A DNA stretch of 13,196 nucleotides from NCBI GenBank assembly GCA_013365365.1, contig JABVXU010000975.1:1-13196 (forward strand), read 5' to 3'. Made by a program: the position numbers and the translations under genes. Numbering within the stretch: position 1 is the stretch's first letter; every line of letters begins with the position of its first letter. The notes beneath the pieces are model-generated. The model saw nothing but the letters and a program-made list of their open reading frames with translations. It made no database searches and had not been told where the DNA came from. This DNA is from Cruorifilaria tuberocauda. Lineage: Eukaryota; Nematoda; Chromadorea; Rhabditida; Onchocercidae. Of this stretch, positions 1 to 7,586 are shown in pieces.

Positions 1-160
1 ACTAAATTAGAATTACGATAATACTAAATCAGAATAATAGTGATACTAAATTAGAATTACGATAATACTAAATCAGAATAGCGATAAAAATAACATTGAT
101 ACTAAATTAGAATAACAATAATACCAAATCAGAATACCATTGATACTAAATCAGAATATT
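1..160. repeat. 22-bp tandem repeat with 44-bp alternation
   Basis: Units begin ACTAAAT at 1, 23, 45, 67, 101, 123 and 145, so the period is 22 bp with a single 12-bp insertion in the fourth unit. In the first four units the types alternate between ACTAAATTAGAATTACGATAAT-like and ACTAAATCAGAAT-like, which gives a 44-bp dimer. The array runs off the left edge, so its full length is unknown. It is AT-rich and non-coding. Confidence 0.93.
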
Positions 161-199
161 ATATGCAAAAGCGAAATAGCTTGCTTATCTCTACCATTT

Positions 200-237
200 G
201 CGCCGAAAATGCCATTGCAGCTGCATTATTCGGCGGC
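200..237. other. GC-rich hairpin in AT-rich surroundings
   Basis: The left arm GCGCCGAAAATGC (200-212) pairs with the right arm at 223-237 (GCATTATTCGGCGGC). This gives about 13 base pairs with two single-base bulges (A228, G236) and a 10-nt loop that overlaps the palindrome TGCAGCTGCA (216-225). It is the most GC-rich short patch in the first kilobase. The 38-nt length is short for a pre-miRNA. It could be a structural RNA element, a cruciform or a relic of something else; no family is recognised. Confidence 0.5.
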
Positions 238-414
238 TGTTCGTTATTGTGATACAAAAAAAAAGATTTAACACATGAAATATCAGTTTCACAAATGGCA
301 TGGCATGATAAGAAGAAGGAACGATAAGACAAGAAGAACAGAATGCCAAATATCGACAGATGAAGAAGGAAGATTAGAAGGAATGGTGGTGATTTGGAAA
401 TTCATTCATATCAT

Positions 415-671
415 ATCAGGTTATTTCTCTAAATCACACAAGGAATATCAGGTTATTTCTCTAAATCATATCAGGTTATTTCTCTAAATGACATCAGGAA
501 TGTCAGGTTATTTCTCTAAATCACACAAGGAATATCAGGTTATTTCTTTAAATCACATCAGGAACATCAGGTTATTTCTCTAAATCATATCAGGTTATTT
601 CTCTAAATCACATCAGGAACATCAGGTTATTTCTCTAAATGACATCAGGAATATCAGGTTATTTCTCTAAA
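415..671. repeat. 32/23-bp tandem repeat (CAGGTTATTTCTCTAAAT)
   Basis: The core CAGGTTATTTCTCTAAAT starts at 417, 449, 472, 504, 536, 568, 591, 623 and 655. Spacings are 32, 23, 32, 32, 32, 23, 32 and 32 bp. The 23-bp unit is the 32-bp unit lacking 9 bp of the CACA(T/A)(C/A)AGGAA segment. The pattern of one short unit followed by two or three long ones suggests amplification of multi-unit blocks. A small open frame (275-487) runs into this array but has no coding character. Confidence 0.95.
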
Positions 672-1314
672 TGAATTAAAACTTTAATATTTTACCTAAA
701 AAAAAAGAAAGTTGACAAAAGAAGGGAAGAAAATCTTATGCTTATTTAAAACTATCAGCAGTTTTCTTTATCATGTATTAGTTATAAACATGATATGATA
801 TGATATGATATGAATGATATCTGTATAATATATGATATCTAAATTAAATTAAACTTTTTCCAACGAAAAAAAATTGGGATTAAAAAAAAAATTCAACCTA
901 ATTTAGTAGGATTTCTGCTAATTAATTTAGATTATAAGCATTATTGATTGATTATCATCATAGGATATTGATGTTGAAAAGATTTCTCTAAATCATGAAA
1001 AATAACGATGAATCAATTGCATTAACACTTTTCACATTTAATTTCAGGTTGACTATTTCACAGATCAAATTTTGGTTCAGAAATTTTCAGGCTCAATTTT
1101 AGCTTATCGTTATATTCAGTTTCAATTTCAAATTAACTTTAAATTAACACAATTTAAATCAAATGAACAAATTAATTTTAAATTAATAATTTCAAGTTCA
1201 ATTCTATGCTAACACGGTTTTCAGGTTAAATCTTAGATAAAATAATTTTCAAGCTTAAATTCAGCTTATCGACTTTCTTGGTTCAATTTTTAGATTTTGT
1301 TTATATTATTCCAT
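672..1314. other. AT-rich stretch without a gene; small pentamer run
   Basis: No gene is seen. It contains a (TGATA)4 run at 791-813, preceded by TTATAAACATGATATG (782-797), which recurs exactly at 4617-4632. From about 1040 to 1290 there are degenerate echoes: TTTCAGG at 1043, 1085 and 1218, and AGCTTATCG at 1101 and 1263. They look like a decayed repeat of roughly 160 bp. Several TTTTCAG strings resemble nematode 3' splice acceptors, but no exon follows them. Confidence 0.6.
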
Positions 1315-1400
1315 TGGAAGAGAAGAGAAAGTGGAAGTGGGAGGGAAAAAAAAAAACGAAAAAGCCATCGATAGGCTTCTTTTCTTCATTTTTTTTTTTA
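1315..1400. repeat. Polypurine tract with polypyrimidine partner, hairpin-forming
   Basis: A nearly pure purine tract (about 1315-1363, GA-rich then A11) is followed by AAAGCC-ATCGATA-GGCTTCTTTTCTTC and a T-run to 1399. The A-rich arm (1346-1366) can fold on the pyrimidine arm (1372-1399) around the ATCGAT centre with small bulges. Such tracts can adopt triplex or cruciform forms. The bases are visible; any function is inference. Confidence 0.55.
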
Positions 1401-1443
1401 GATCAAAGCATATATCAAGCTAATTCTTTTTTATGGTGTAGTG

Positions 1444-1549
1444 TTAGCTAGCTAGCTGATCGATCGTATCGGATCGAAGAAATGATAGTAGTAGTAGTAG
1501 TAGTTGTACTAGTAGAAGTACTAGCATTAGCATTAGCATTAGCATTAGC
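1444..1549. repeat. Cluster of short simple repeats (TAGC, GATC, TAG, TAGCAT)
   Basis: Several microsatellites lie in a row: TTAGCTAGCTAGCT (1444-1457), GATCGATCG (1458-1467), (TAG)6 at 1486-1503, a mirrored TAGT/ACTAG stretch (1499-1524), and (TAGCAT)4 plus TAGC at 1522-1549. They are adjacent but of different motif, so replication slippage has acted several times at one spot. Confidence 0.85.
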
Positions 1550-1554
1550 GCTTC

Positions 1555-1807
1555 TCAACAAGTATACCCTTCCTTCTATACTTTTTTTCCATTACCTGAG
1601 AGTTTTTCTTTCTCGTAAGCAAGTAAATAGTATATTTTTTCTCTTTTAGCTCTTCTCATTTTCTCTGATTTGCAAAAAATTAGCTCTCTTTTTTTTCTCA
1701 TTCATTTTTTGTTTTTTTCTCAACTTCAAGTCGTTGTGTTTTTTTTTTTGCCATGAACTTTTTCATCTCTTTTTTTTTCTTCTACACCATATCCATATTT
1801 CTTCCAT
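1555..1807. other. Pyrimidine-rich block without a gene
   Basis: The + strand is strongly C/T-rich here, with T-runs at about 1579, 1690, 1738 and 1770 separated by TCTC and CATC motifs. No open frame or RNA fold was recognised. Strand asymmetry of this kind is common in AT-rich invertebrate intergenic DNA. Confidence 0.6.
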
Positions 1808-1814
1808 CTTTCAT

Positions 1815-2285
1815 CTTTTTCATCCCGCATCCCGCGTTATCTCGTATATCTTTCATATTTTAGACTGTTGAAATGAAATAGATATCTCACTCACTTAACC
1901 TATCTGCCTTTTTTCATCCCGCATCCCGTGTTATCTCGTATATTCTTCATATTTTAGACTGTTGAGATGAAATAGATATCTCGCTTACTTAACCTATCTG
2001 CTTTTTTTAATCCTGCATCCCGCGTTATCTCGTATATTCTTCATATTTTAGACTATCAAGATGAAATCTCACTTATCTAGCCCTATCTGTCATCTGTCAA
2101 ATGCAACTCTTTTCAGATCAAATTTAACAATGCTATCAAGAGCATTTTAGGCGCAAATAGCAAAAATGATAAAATCTTTCAGATATAATTCATCTTGCAT
2201 CCCGCGTTATCTGGTATATTCTTCAAATGCTGTCCTATAAAGACAGAACAGATATCTCGCCTAGCTAACCCATCTACCTGTTAAA
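1815..2285. repeat. 94-bp tandem repeat, four recognisable copies
   Basis: The anchor CATCCCGCATCCCGCGTTATCT and its variants occur at 1821, 1915, 2009 and 2191. The first three are exactly 94 bp apart. The fourth lies 182 bp on, with a decayed unit between (about 2100-2190). Each copy continues CGTATATTCTTCATATTTTAGACT, AGATGAAATAGATATCTC, then CTTAACCTATCTGC. Divergence rises from left to right. The CCCGC core is locally GC-rich. No coding frame is shared among copies, because 94 is not a multiple of three. Confidence 0.92.
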
Positions 2286-2483
2286 TATTAGTCGTACTCA
2301 CCTAACCTATCTACCTGCTGCTTCATACTGTATAATATCTATCTTAACATATGATATATCGATAAAATGTATGATAAAAATAATACAGATTTCCATTTTA
2401 ATCATTTAACTAATTAGCTAATCAAAAATATTACTCTTTTAACATCGTTTTATTCGTTGAAATTTACGAATATGTAAATTAGC
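2286..2483. other. AT-rich stretch, no feature seen
   Basis: It holds CTAACC/CTATCTACCTG echoes of the preceding 94-bp array up to about 2320, then unique AT-rich sequence. No gene is seen. Confidence 0.5.
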
Positions 2484-2566
2484 CTACTGTAGTAAATTGG
2501 TTACTGTAGAATATTAGCTACTGTAGTATCTAGTTACTGCAGAAAATTAACTATTGTAGAAAAATA
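2484..2566. repeat. 17-bp tandem repeat (ACTGTAG core)
   Basis: ACTGTAG or a one-base variant recurs at 2486, 2503, 2520, 2536 and 2553, with spacings of 17, 17, 16 and 17 bp. Flanking bases (TTAG(C/T)TA) are partly conserved. Five short degenerate copies; no coding potential. Confidence 0.85.
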
Positions 2567-2982
2567 GGTGACCTGTTTTTTGTAGAGATTGATAAAATCA
2601 TCTTTATTTCTCTCATCCAATGGAATAATCTAATCTATTCTGTATTAAATAGAAGAAGAAAAAAAGAAATTTAAAAATTGTATTTTTGAAAAAATTGAAA
2701 TTGTACGAGAAATTTGCATTACTCATTGGGTTAAGAAAGAAATGAAGAAGAAATGATTGCAAATTTGATGATTTGCTTCACGAAGAACTGAATTTGCCCT
2801 TCCTTGTCACCTCTCTTTTCCCCTCCCTTCACTTCACTTTACTTCGGTACCTTACCGTTAACCGATTACCATTTCCCATTTTCCCTTTTGCTAACTGTAG
2901 CAATAGTTCGTCAACCGGTTAATCATTACTCATCTCCTCCTCTTTTTCCATCACTTTTTATAAAACATACCTCTTTTTTTTT
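2567..2982. other. Gene-free stretch ending in a pyrimidine-rich run
   Basis: 2567-2790 is AT-rich with GAAGAAG patches. 2798-2982 is C/T-rich on the + strand, with no recognisable motif except GGTACC (2846) and ACCGGTTAA (2914). An open frame starts at 2804, but it continues straight into the GT microsatellite, so I do not treat it as coding. Confidence 0.55.
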
Positions 2983-4183
2983 CACAATCGTTCATTTGTC
3001 GTATGCGTGTGTGTGTGTGTATGTGTGTGTGACTGTGACTGTGTGTGTACAACACATACGTTTATGTTTCTTTCACAATTATTTATCGTATGTGTGTATG
3101 TGTGTGTGTATGTATATGTGTGTGTATGTGTGTGTGTGTATGTGTGTGTATGTATGTATGTATATGTGTGTGTGTATGTGTGTGTGTATGTGTGTATATG
3201 TGTGTATGTATGTGTGTGTGTATGTGTGTGTGTATGTGTGTGTGTATGTGTGTGTGTATGTGTGTATATGTGTGTGTGTATGTGTATGTGTGTGTGATTG
3301 TGTGTGTACAACACAAAATACGTTTATGTTTCTTTCACAATTATTTATCGTATGTGTGTATGTGTGTGTGTATGTGTGTGTATGTGTGTATATGTGTGTG
3401 TATGTATGTATGTGTATGTGTGTGTGTATGTGTGTGTGTGTATGTGTGTGTATGTGTGTGTGTATGTGTGTGTGTATGTGTGTGTGTGTATGTGTGTGTG
3501 ACTGTGTGTGTACAACACATACGTTTATGTTTCTTTCACATTTATCGTATGTGTGTGTGTTGTATATCTGCGTGTATGTGTATATGTGTGTGTATGTGTG
3601 TATATGTGTGTGTATGTGTGTATGTGTGTGTGACTGTGTGTGTACAACACATACGTGCGCGTTTCTTTTTTCACAATCTTTTGTCGTATACTAATGAATG
3701 CATGCTTATATGTTTCTATGTGTGAATGTATCTACGTGAGTGTATGCATGTACACACATGCCTGTGCTTCTTCTTAATCTTTCATTTATCGTGCGTGTAC
3801 TTACGTATGCGCACTTACGTGTTTCTGTGCGTGAATGTGTGTGTGAGTGTGCATGTATACTTACGTGTTTTTTCATAATCATTCATTTGTCGTGTACTAT
3901 ATGTATGCATGTATGTGTATGTGAAGTCTGTGCGTGAGTGTGTATCCACATACGTGTATGCTTTTCCTTCTTCATGATCGTTCATTTATAGTATGCGTGT
4001 GTGTGTGTATGAGGCGTGAGTATGTGTACTTATACGTGTACGTCTCTTCCACAATCTTTCGTGTACAAACGTATGCGTGCTTACGTGTTTGTGTGTGAAT
4101 GTATGTGTGAGAGTGTCTGTGAGCCTACACATACCAGTGTACACTATTTTACATATTTTCCCGCCATAATCATTCACATATCG
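2983..4183. repeat. Higher-order GT-rich array with conserved spacer, about 100-bp period
   Basis: Long (TG)n, TGTATG and TGTGTA runs are interrupted by a conserved spacer of the type CACAATC(A/G)TTCATTTRTCGTATG. It appears at about 2983, 3074, 3336, 3537, 3672, 3774, 3874, 3973, 4050 and 4165. In the left copies it is preceded by GTGTACAACACATACGTTTATGTTTCTTT. Spacings are 91, 262, 201, 135, about 100 (three times), 77 and 115 bp, so a unit of about 100 bp carries variable GT expansions in the 3090-3500 part. Alternating GT/CA favours Z-DNA. Stop-free frames on both strands (for example 2804-3694 and 3045-3725) are products of this composition. Confidence 0.93.
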
Positions 4184-4221
4184 TTTAAATGTTTGTAGGC
4201 GTGTGCATGCGTCGTTTATGT

Positions 4222-4610
4222 GTATGTGTTTATGTGTAGGTATGTGTACGTAAGTGTATGTATGTGTTTATGTGTAGGTATGTGTACGTAAGTGTATGTA
4301 TGTGTTTATGTGTAGGTATGTGTACGTAAGTGTATGTGTTTATGTGTAGGTATGTGTACGTAAGTGTATGTATGTGTTTATGTGTAGGTATGTGTTTATG
4401 TGTAGGTTGGTGTACATAAGTGTATGTATGTGTGTGTACGTAAGTGTATGTGTGTATGTGTTTATGTGTAGGTTGGTGTACGTAAGTGTATGTATGTGTG
4501 TGTTTATGTGTAGGTTGGTGTACGTAAGTGTATGTATGTATGTGTTTATGTGTAGGTTGGTGTACGTAAGTGTATGTATGTGTGTGTACGTAAGTATATG
4601 TGTGTATATA
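4222..4610. repeat. 38/42-bp minisatellite rich in TACGTAAGTGTATG
   Basis: The motif GTACGTAAGTGTATG recurs with its ACG (once ACA) at 4248, 4286, 4324, 4358, 4414, 4438, 4480, 4522, 4564 and 4588. Spacings are 38, 38, 34, 56, 24, 42, 42, 42 and 24 bp. Full units read TGTGTTTATGTGTAGGTATG then GTACGTAAG; later units carry GGTTGG instead of GGTATG. Each unit holds the palindrome TACGTA and, except the ACA copy, a GTAAGT string. The minus-strand open frame (4230-4613, His/Thr/Tyr-rich) changes register with unit length and is not a credible protein. Confidence 0.94.
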
Positions 4611-4616
4611 CATACT

Positions 4617-4740
4617 TTATAAACATGATATGGTATGAATGATAAAAATGATTTAGGAGTGTGAGAGGGGAATGAAACGAAAATGATAAAAATGAAAAAA
4701 TTCTACTTTTCTTTTTTTTCTTTTAACTAATTTCGTATAC
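4617..4740. other. Short unique segment with a dispersed 16-bp repeat
   Basis: TTATAAACATGATATG at 4617-4632 is identical to 782-797, and both are followed by TATGAATGAT. The rest is GATAAAAATGA-type AT-rich sequence. No gene is seen. Confidence 0.6.
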
Positions 4741-5232
4741 AAAAAATCTTACTGATAACAAATTTAATTTAATGCTTTCGTGTAATTTCAGTTATCATTG
4801 ATTTCACATACAAAATTATCTTACTGATAACGATTTTAATAACGTTTTCTTGTAGATTAACTTTCAGTTATGATTAATTTTATATGAATTCTTACTGATA
4901 ACAAATTTTAATTTAATGCTTTCGTGTAATTTCAATTTTGATTTTTATTTCATATACTGATAACGATAAAATCTTACTAATAATAAATTTAATTTAATGT
5001 TAATAAATGTTTAGAAATTAAATTACTAATAAAAGAAAGTTAATCCTTTTTTGTAATTTTAGATGCAATTAATTTCATATGCAAAATTTTGCTGATAACA
5101 AATATAACTTAGCATTGTTGTAATTTTAGTTGCGATTAATTTCTATACACTAAATCATCTTGTTAATACGAATAAAATCCTACTGATAACGAATTTAATG
5201 TCTTTTTTTTTTTTTTTTTTGTAATTTTAGGA
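4741..5232. repeat. Degenerate ~72-bp tandem repeat (TTACTGATAACRAATTTAAT)
   Basis: CTTACTGATAAC and variants occur at about 4749, 4821, 4892, 4954/4974, 5089 and 5180. Each is usually followed by AAATTTAATTTAATG, a T-rich segment, TGTAATTT(C/T)AG, then a TTATGATTAATTTCATA segment. The clean left spacings are 72 and 71 bp; the right half is decayed. A T17-18 run lies near 5203-5220. Every unit contains a TTTCAG- or TTTTAG-like 3'-splice-acceptor string, but no exon follows. Confidence 0.8.
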
Positions 5233-5288
5233 GCAATCTTTTTGCCATTTTTACTGTAAATGTTGTATGTTTGGGAAAAAAATGGGTT

Positions 5289-5347
5289 GGAAGAAAAGGA
5301 GGAGAGGGAGAGGAAGAGGGAGAGAGAGAGAGAGAGAGAGAGAGAAA
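5289..5347. repeat. Polypurine tract with (GA)n
   Basis: 59 consecutive purines on the + strand, ending in a (GA)12-type run at about 5320-5344. A small open frame crossing it (5260-5616) is composed of Arg/Glu repeats followed by low-complexity residues and is not supported as a gene. Pure purine tracts can form triplex DNA. Confidence 0.9.
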
Positions 5348-5603
5348 TGATATATTACATTGTATATGTGTACCCGTTGTTCCAACACTTTCTCACAAAT
5401 TCTATCATTTCCATTTCTAATCCCTTTCCTGTTCTTTGTCTTCTCATTCAGGACCAGTTTTTCCGTTTTCTTTCTTTTCTTCAAAGAAAAAAAAAAAATT
5501 TTTTGAACTGTTTATTGCTCTCTTCGATTAGTTTCACCCTATTTTCCAAAAAGGAAATAAAAAAGGTTTTTTTTTCTTTTTTTTTGCTTTTATTGTTTAT
5601 CAT
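5348..5603. other. T-rich stretch, no gene
   Basis: Pyrimidine-rich sequence with A-runs (5488-5497) and T-runs (5567-5575, 5578-5585). No repeat period or RNA fold was recognised. Confidence 0.5.
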
Positions 5604-6180
5604 TGATGCATTCTAATCGAATGATTTATTCATTCTTTCGCTCTAACGATCCGGAATCAAATCGATAATATAGATGAGTTCTAATCTGATAATTTACTTA
5701 ACTCTTCTTCTACTTTAATCCGAAATGATTTATGGATTTGATTCAAACGATTGTGTTGATGGAATCGATATATGTATCGATTTACGGAATTGATTTGATT
5801 TAATCGGGTGATGTTGTTAGAATCGATGTATGTGTAATATAGATCAGTTCTAATCTGATAATTTACTTAACTCTTCTTCTACTTTAATCCGAAATGATTT
5901 ATGGATTTGATTCAAACGGTTGCATTGTTGGAATCGATATATGTATCGATTTACGGAATTGATTTGATTTAATCGGGTGATGTTGTTAGAATCGATATAT
6001 GTGTAATATAAATGAGTTCTAATCTGATGATTTACTTAACTCTTTTTCTACTTTAATCCTAAATGATTTATAAATTTGATTCAGTCAGTTGTATTAATGT
6101 ATAATTAATTTAATTGGTTATATTGATATTATTTACGAAATTGATTTGATTAATTACGTCGATAAGAGGAGAACCGATAT
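5604..6180. repeat. 169-bp tandem repeat, three copies plus a partial
   Basis: AGATGAGTTCTAATCTGATAATTTACTTAAC and its variants begin at 5672, 5841 and 6010, exactly 169 bp apart twice. A shortened, diverged copy precedes them (5604-5671). Inside each unit are GAAATGATTTATGGATTTGATTCAAA, then ATCGATATATGTATCGAT and ATTTAATCGGGTGATGTTGTTAGAATCGAT. Copies 1 and 2 are almost identical, so that duplication is recent; copy 3 decays after about 6060. I do not recognise the unit as a published satellite. Confidence 0.94.
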
Positions 6181-6184
6181 ATCC

Positions 6185-6202
6185 AATAATAATAATAATA
6201 AT
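6185..6202. repeat. (AAT)6 microsatellite
   Basis: Six perfect AAT triplets directly at the right end of the 169-bp array. Confidence 0.9.
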
Positions 6203-6508
6203 ATAAGCTTATCAGGTAATGCTACAGATCACTCTGATTCAAATGATATTTTATTCGTGAAAAGTTTCTCACCTTTTCTCTATCCTTAATTTTCTTAATT
6301 ATCATATTTTGTATTTTATCATAATTTAATCGTGATCAGCAGGTAATGAGGAAAATATTTGCAAATTACACTATTGATTTTTTAATTTTCTTTTTTTTCC
6401 TTAATTTTTTTGATATTTTAAACTAATATGCAATTTACAGCTTTTCTATTCAATGATAAACGGATTTTAAAATTTTTAATCGAAAAAAAAAAGATTTGTT
6501 TGATCGAA
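6203..6508. other. AT-rich stretch, no feature seen
   Basis: Unique AT-rich sequence with T-runs. No open frame, repeat period or RNA fold was recognised. Confidence 0.5.
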
Positions 6509-6825
6509 ATTTGATATTACCTTACAATTCTCTTCGTATTCATGAAATTCTAAATTTTTATCATTTGATTAAATTTTGATTACAATAATTCCTACAACCC
6601 TTTTTTATCAGAGAGATTTGATATTATCTTACAGTTCTGCCTGTATCCATGAGATCCTAAATTTTGATTAATTGATCAAATCTTGATTACAATAATGTAA
6701 ACTTTTATCATGGAGATATGATATTACCCTCTTACAGTTAGTTTGATATTACTTTACAGTTCTCTGTATTCATGAAATTCTAAATTTGGTTACAATAATT
6801 TCTACAATCTTTTATCGAGGGGATG
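6509..6825. repeat. ~107-bp degenerate tandem repeat, three copies
   Basis: TTTGATATTAC/TCTTACA(A/G)TTCT begins at 6510, 6617 and 6742. Each is followed by GTATTCATGA(A/G)AT(T/C)CTAAATTT, a TTGATTACAATAAT segment and a TTTTATCA/G-GAG segment. The first spacing is 107 bp. The second is 125 bp because an extra partial GATATGATATTACCCTCTTACAG (about 6715-6737) is inserted. Moderately diverged, non-coding. Confidence 0.88.
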
Positions 6826-7242
6826 AGTTTTTTTTGTAAATGAAATAGAAAATGAAATATATGAATGAGTGATAAAGTAGGAAGATTCACCTGTATCTTT
6901 GAACTTTCATGATTTTTGGAATTCTTGCTTGATTTTATTATTTATTGCACAAAGTACTATTGTGATCCGATCTGCAATAAAATATTTAGCATCAGAAAGA
7001 AGTATTGTTTAGAATGCTTTTGAATATATTTCAGGAAATGCTTGAGCTTCCATGAATTTTTAATAGTTTCTTTTTTTCTCCTGATTGCTTTATCTTTGTT
7101 GCATCATGCGATTTTGCTATTTTTCCGGATGGGAAAGATGATATTTTGATCAATGAAATGATTAATATGAACGTAATGATTATAATTGATTGAGTGATGA
7201 TTTTTGTAGTGTTTAAAGTGTAGAAGTATTTTACATAATCAG
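6826..7242. other. Unique AT-rich stretch with a weak inverted repeat
   Basis: No gene is seen. TTTATTGCA (6941-6949) and TGCAATAAA (6973-6981) form a perfect 9-bp inverted repeat with a 23-nt loop. It does not extend into a pre-miRNA-like stem, although ATTGCAC resembles the miR-92 seed. Confidence 0.5.
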
Positions 7243-7558
7243 TTTTTAGGTATATTGTTATCTAATTTTACCTTTTATCTGGATGAAAATTCTCGCGTAT
7301 GAGTCATGGAAGAAAATTCTCACGTACGACAGGCATTTAATAAAGAGCGTAAGTTCGTTCTTCTGTCCTGTCGACAGTTTTTTAAGTTTTACAAATTTGA
7401 GGATAAAGTTACTTTTTTGGATGTATTGTTATCGAATTTTCCTTTTACCTAAATGAAAATTCTCACGTACGAGAGGTATTTAACAAACAATACTACCGTT
7501 TGTTCTGTCTGTTCTGTTGACAGTTTTTCAAGTTTTACGAATTTAAGAATAAAGATAA
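7243..7558. repeat. 171-bp tandem duplication
   Basis: TATTGTTATC at 7253 matches 7424. The two copies run in parallel: AATGAAAATTCTC(A/G)CGTA, GA(C/G)AGG(C/T)ATTTAA, a TCTGTTCTGT(C/T)GACAG segment, and TTTT(T/C)AAGTTTTAC(A/G)AATTT ending at 7405 and 7551. Copy 1 has the perfect palindrome CTGTCGACAG (7368-7377). It also has an extra GAAAATTCTC(A/G)CGTA unit (7286-7300 and 7312-7326). The duplication lies about 0.5 kb upstream of the miR-9 hairpin. Confidence 0.9.
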
Positions 7559-7586
7559 GTGATGAATAATTGAAGAGAACGTGTGG

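Noticed and set aside
275..487. 70-codon frame, the longest frame outside the large GT/CA arrays, starting at 275
   Set aside because: It has basic and AT-driven codons and its last third lies inside the 32/23-bp array. No recognised domain and no promoter or splice evidence.
1..671. CRISPR-like regular repeats at the left end
   Set aside because: Units are contiguous and degenerate with no unique spacers of constant length, and the context is eukaryotic.
2804..3725. Long Cys/Val/Tyr-rich and His/Thr-rich open frames on both strands
   Set aside because: They are direct translations of the (TG)n/(CA)n array, open in several frames at once because the repeat lacks stop codons. No domain, no splice context.
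4230..4613. 127-codon minus-strand frame with His/Thr/Tyr repeats
   Set aside because: It arises from the 38/42-bp minisatellite; unit lengths 38, 34 and 56 are not multiples of three, so the peptide repeat is not kept in register.
5251..5616. Small frames over the (GA)n tract
   Set aside because: Arg/Glu or Ser/Leu runs produced by GA/TC repeats followed by low-complexity T-rich sequence.
6941..6981. ATTGCAC resembling the miR-92/miR-235 seed in an inverted repeat
   Set aside because: Only 9 bp pair around a 23-nt loop and the sequence after the seed does not match the family.
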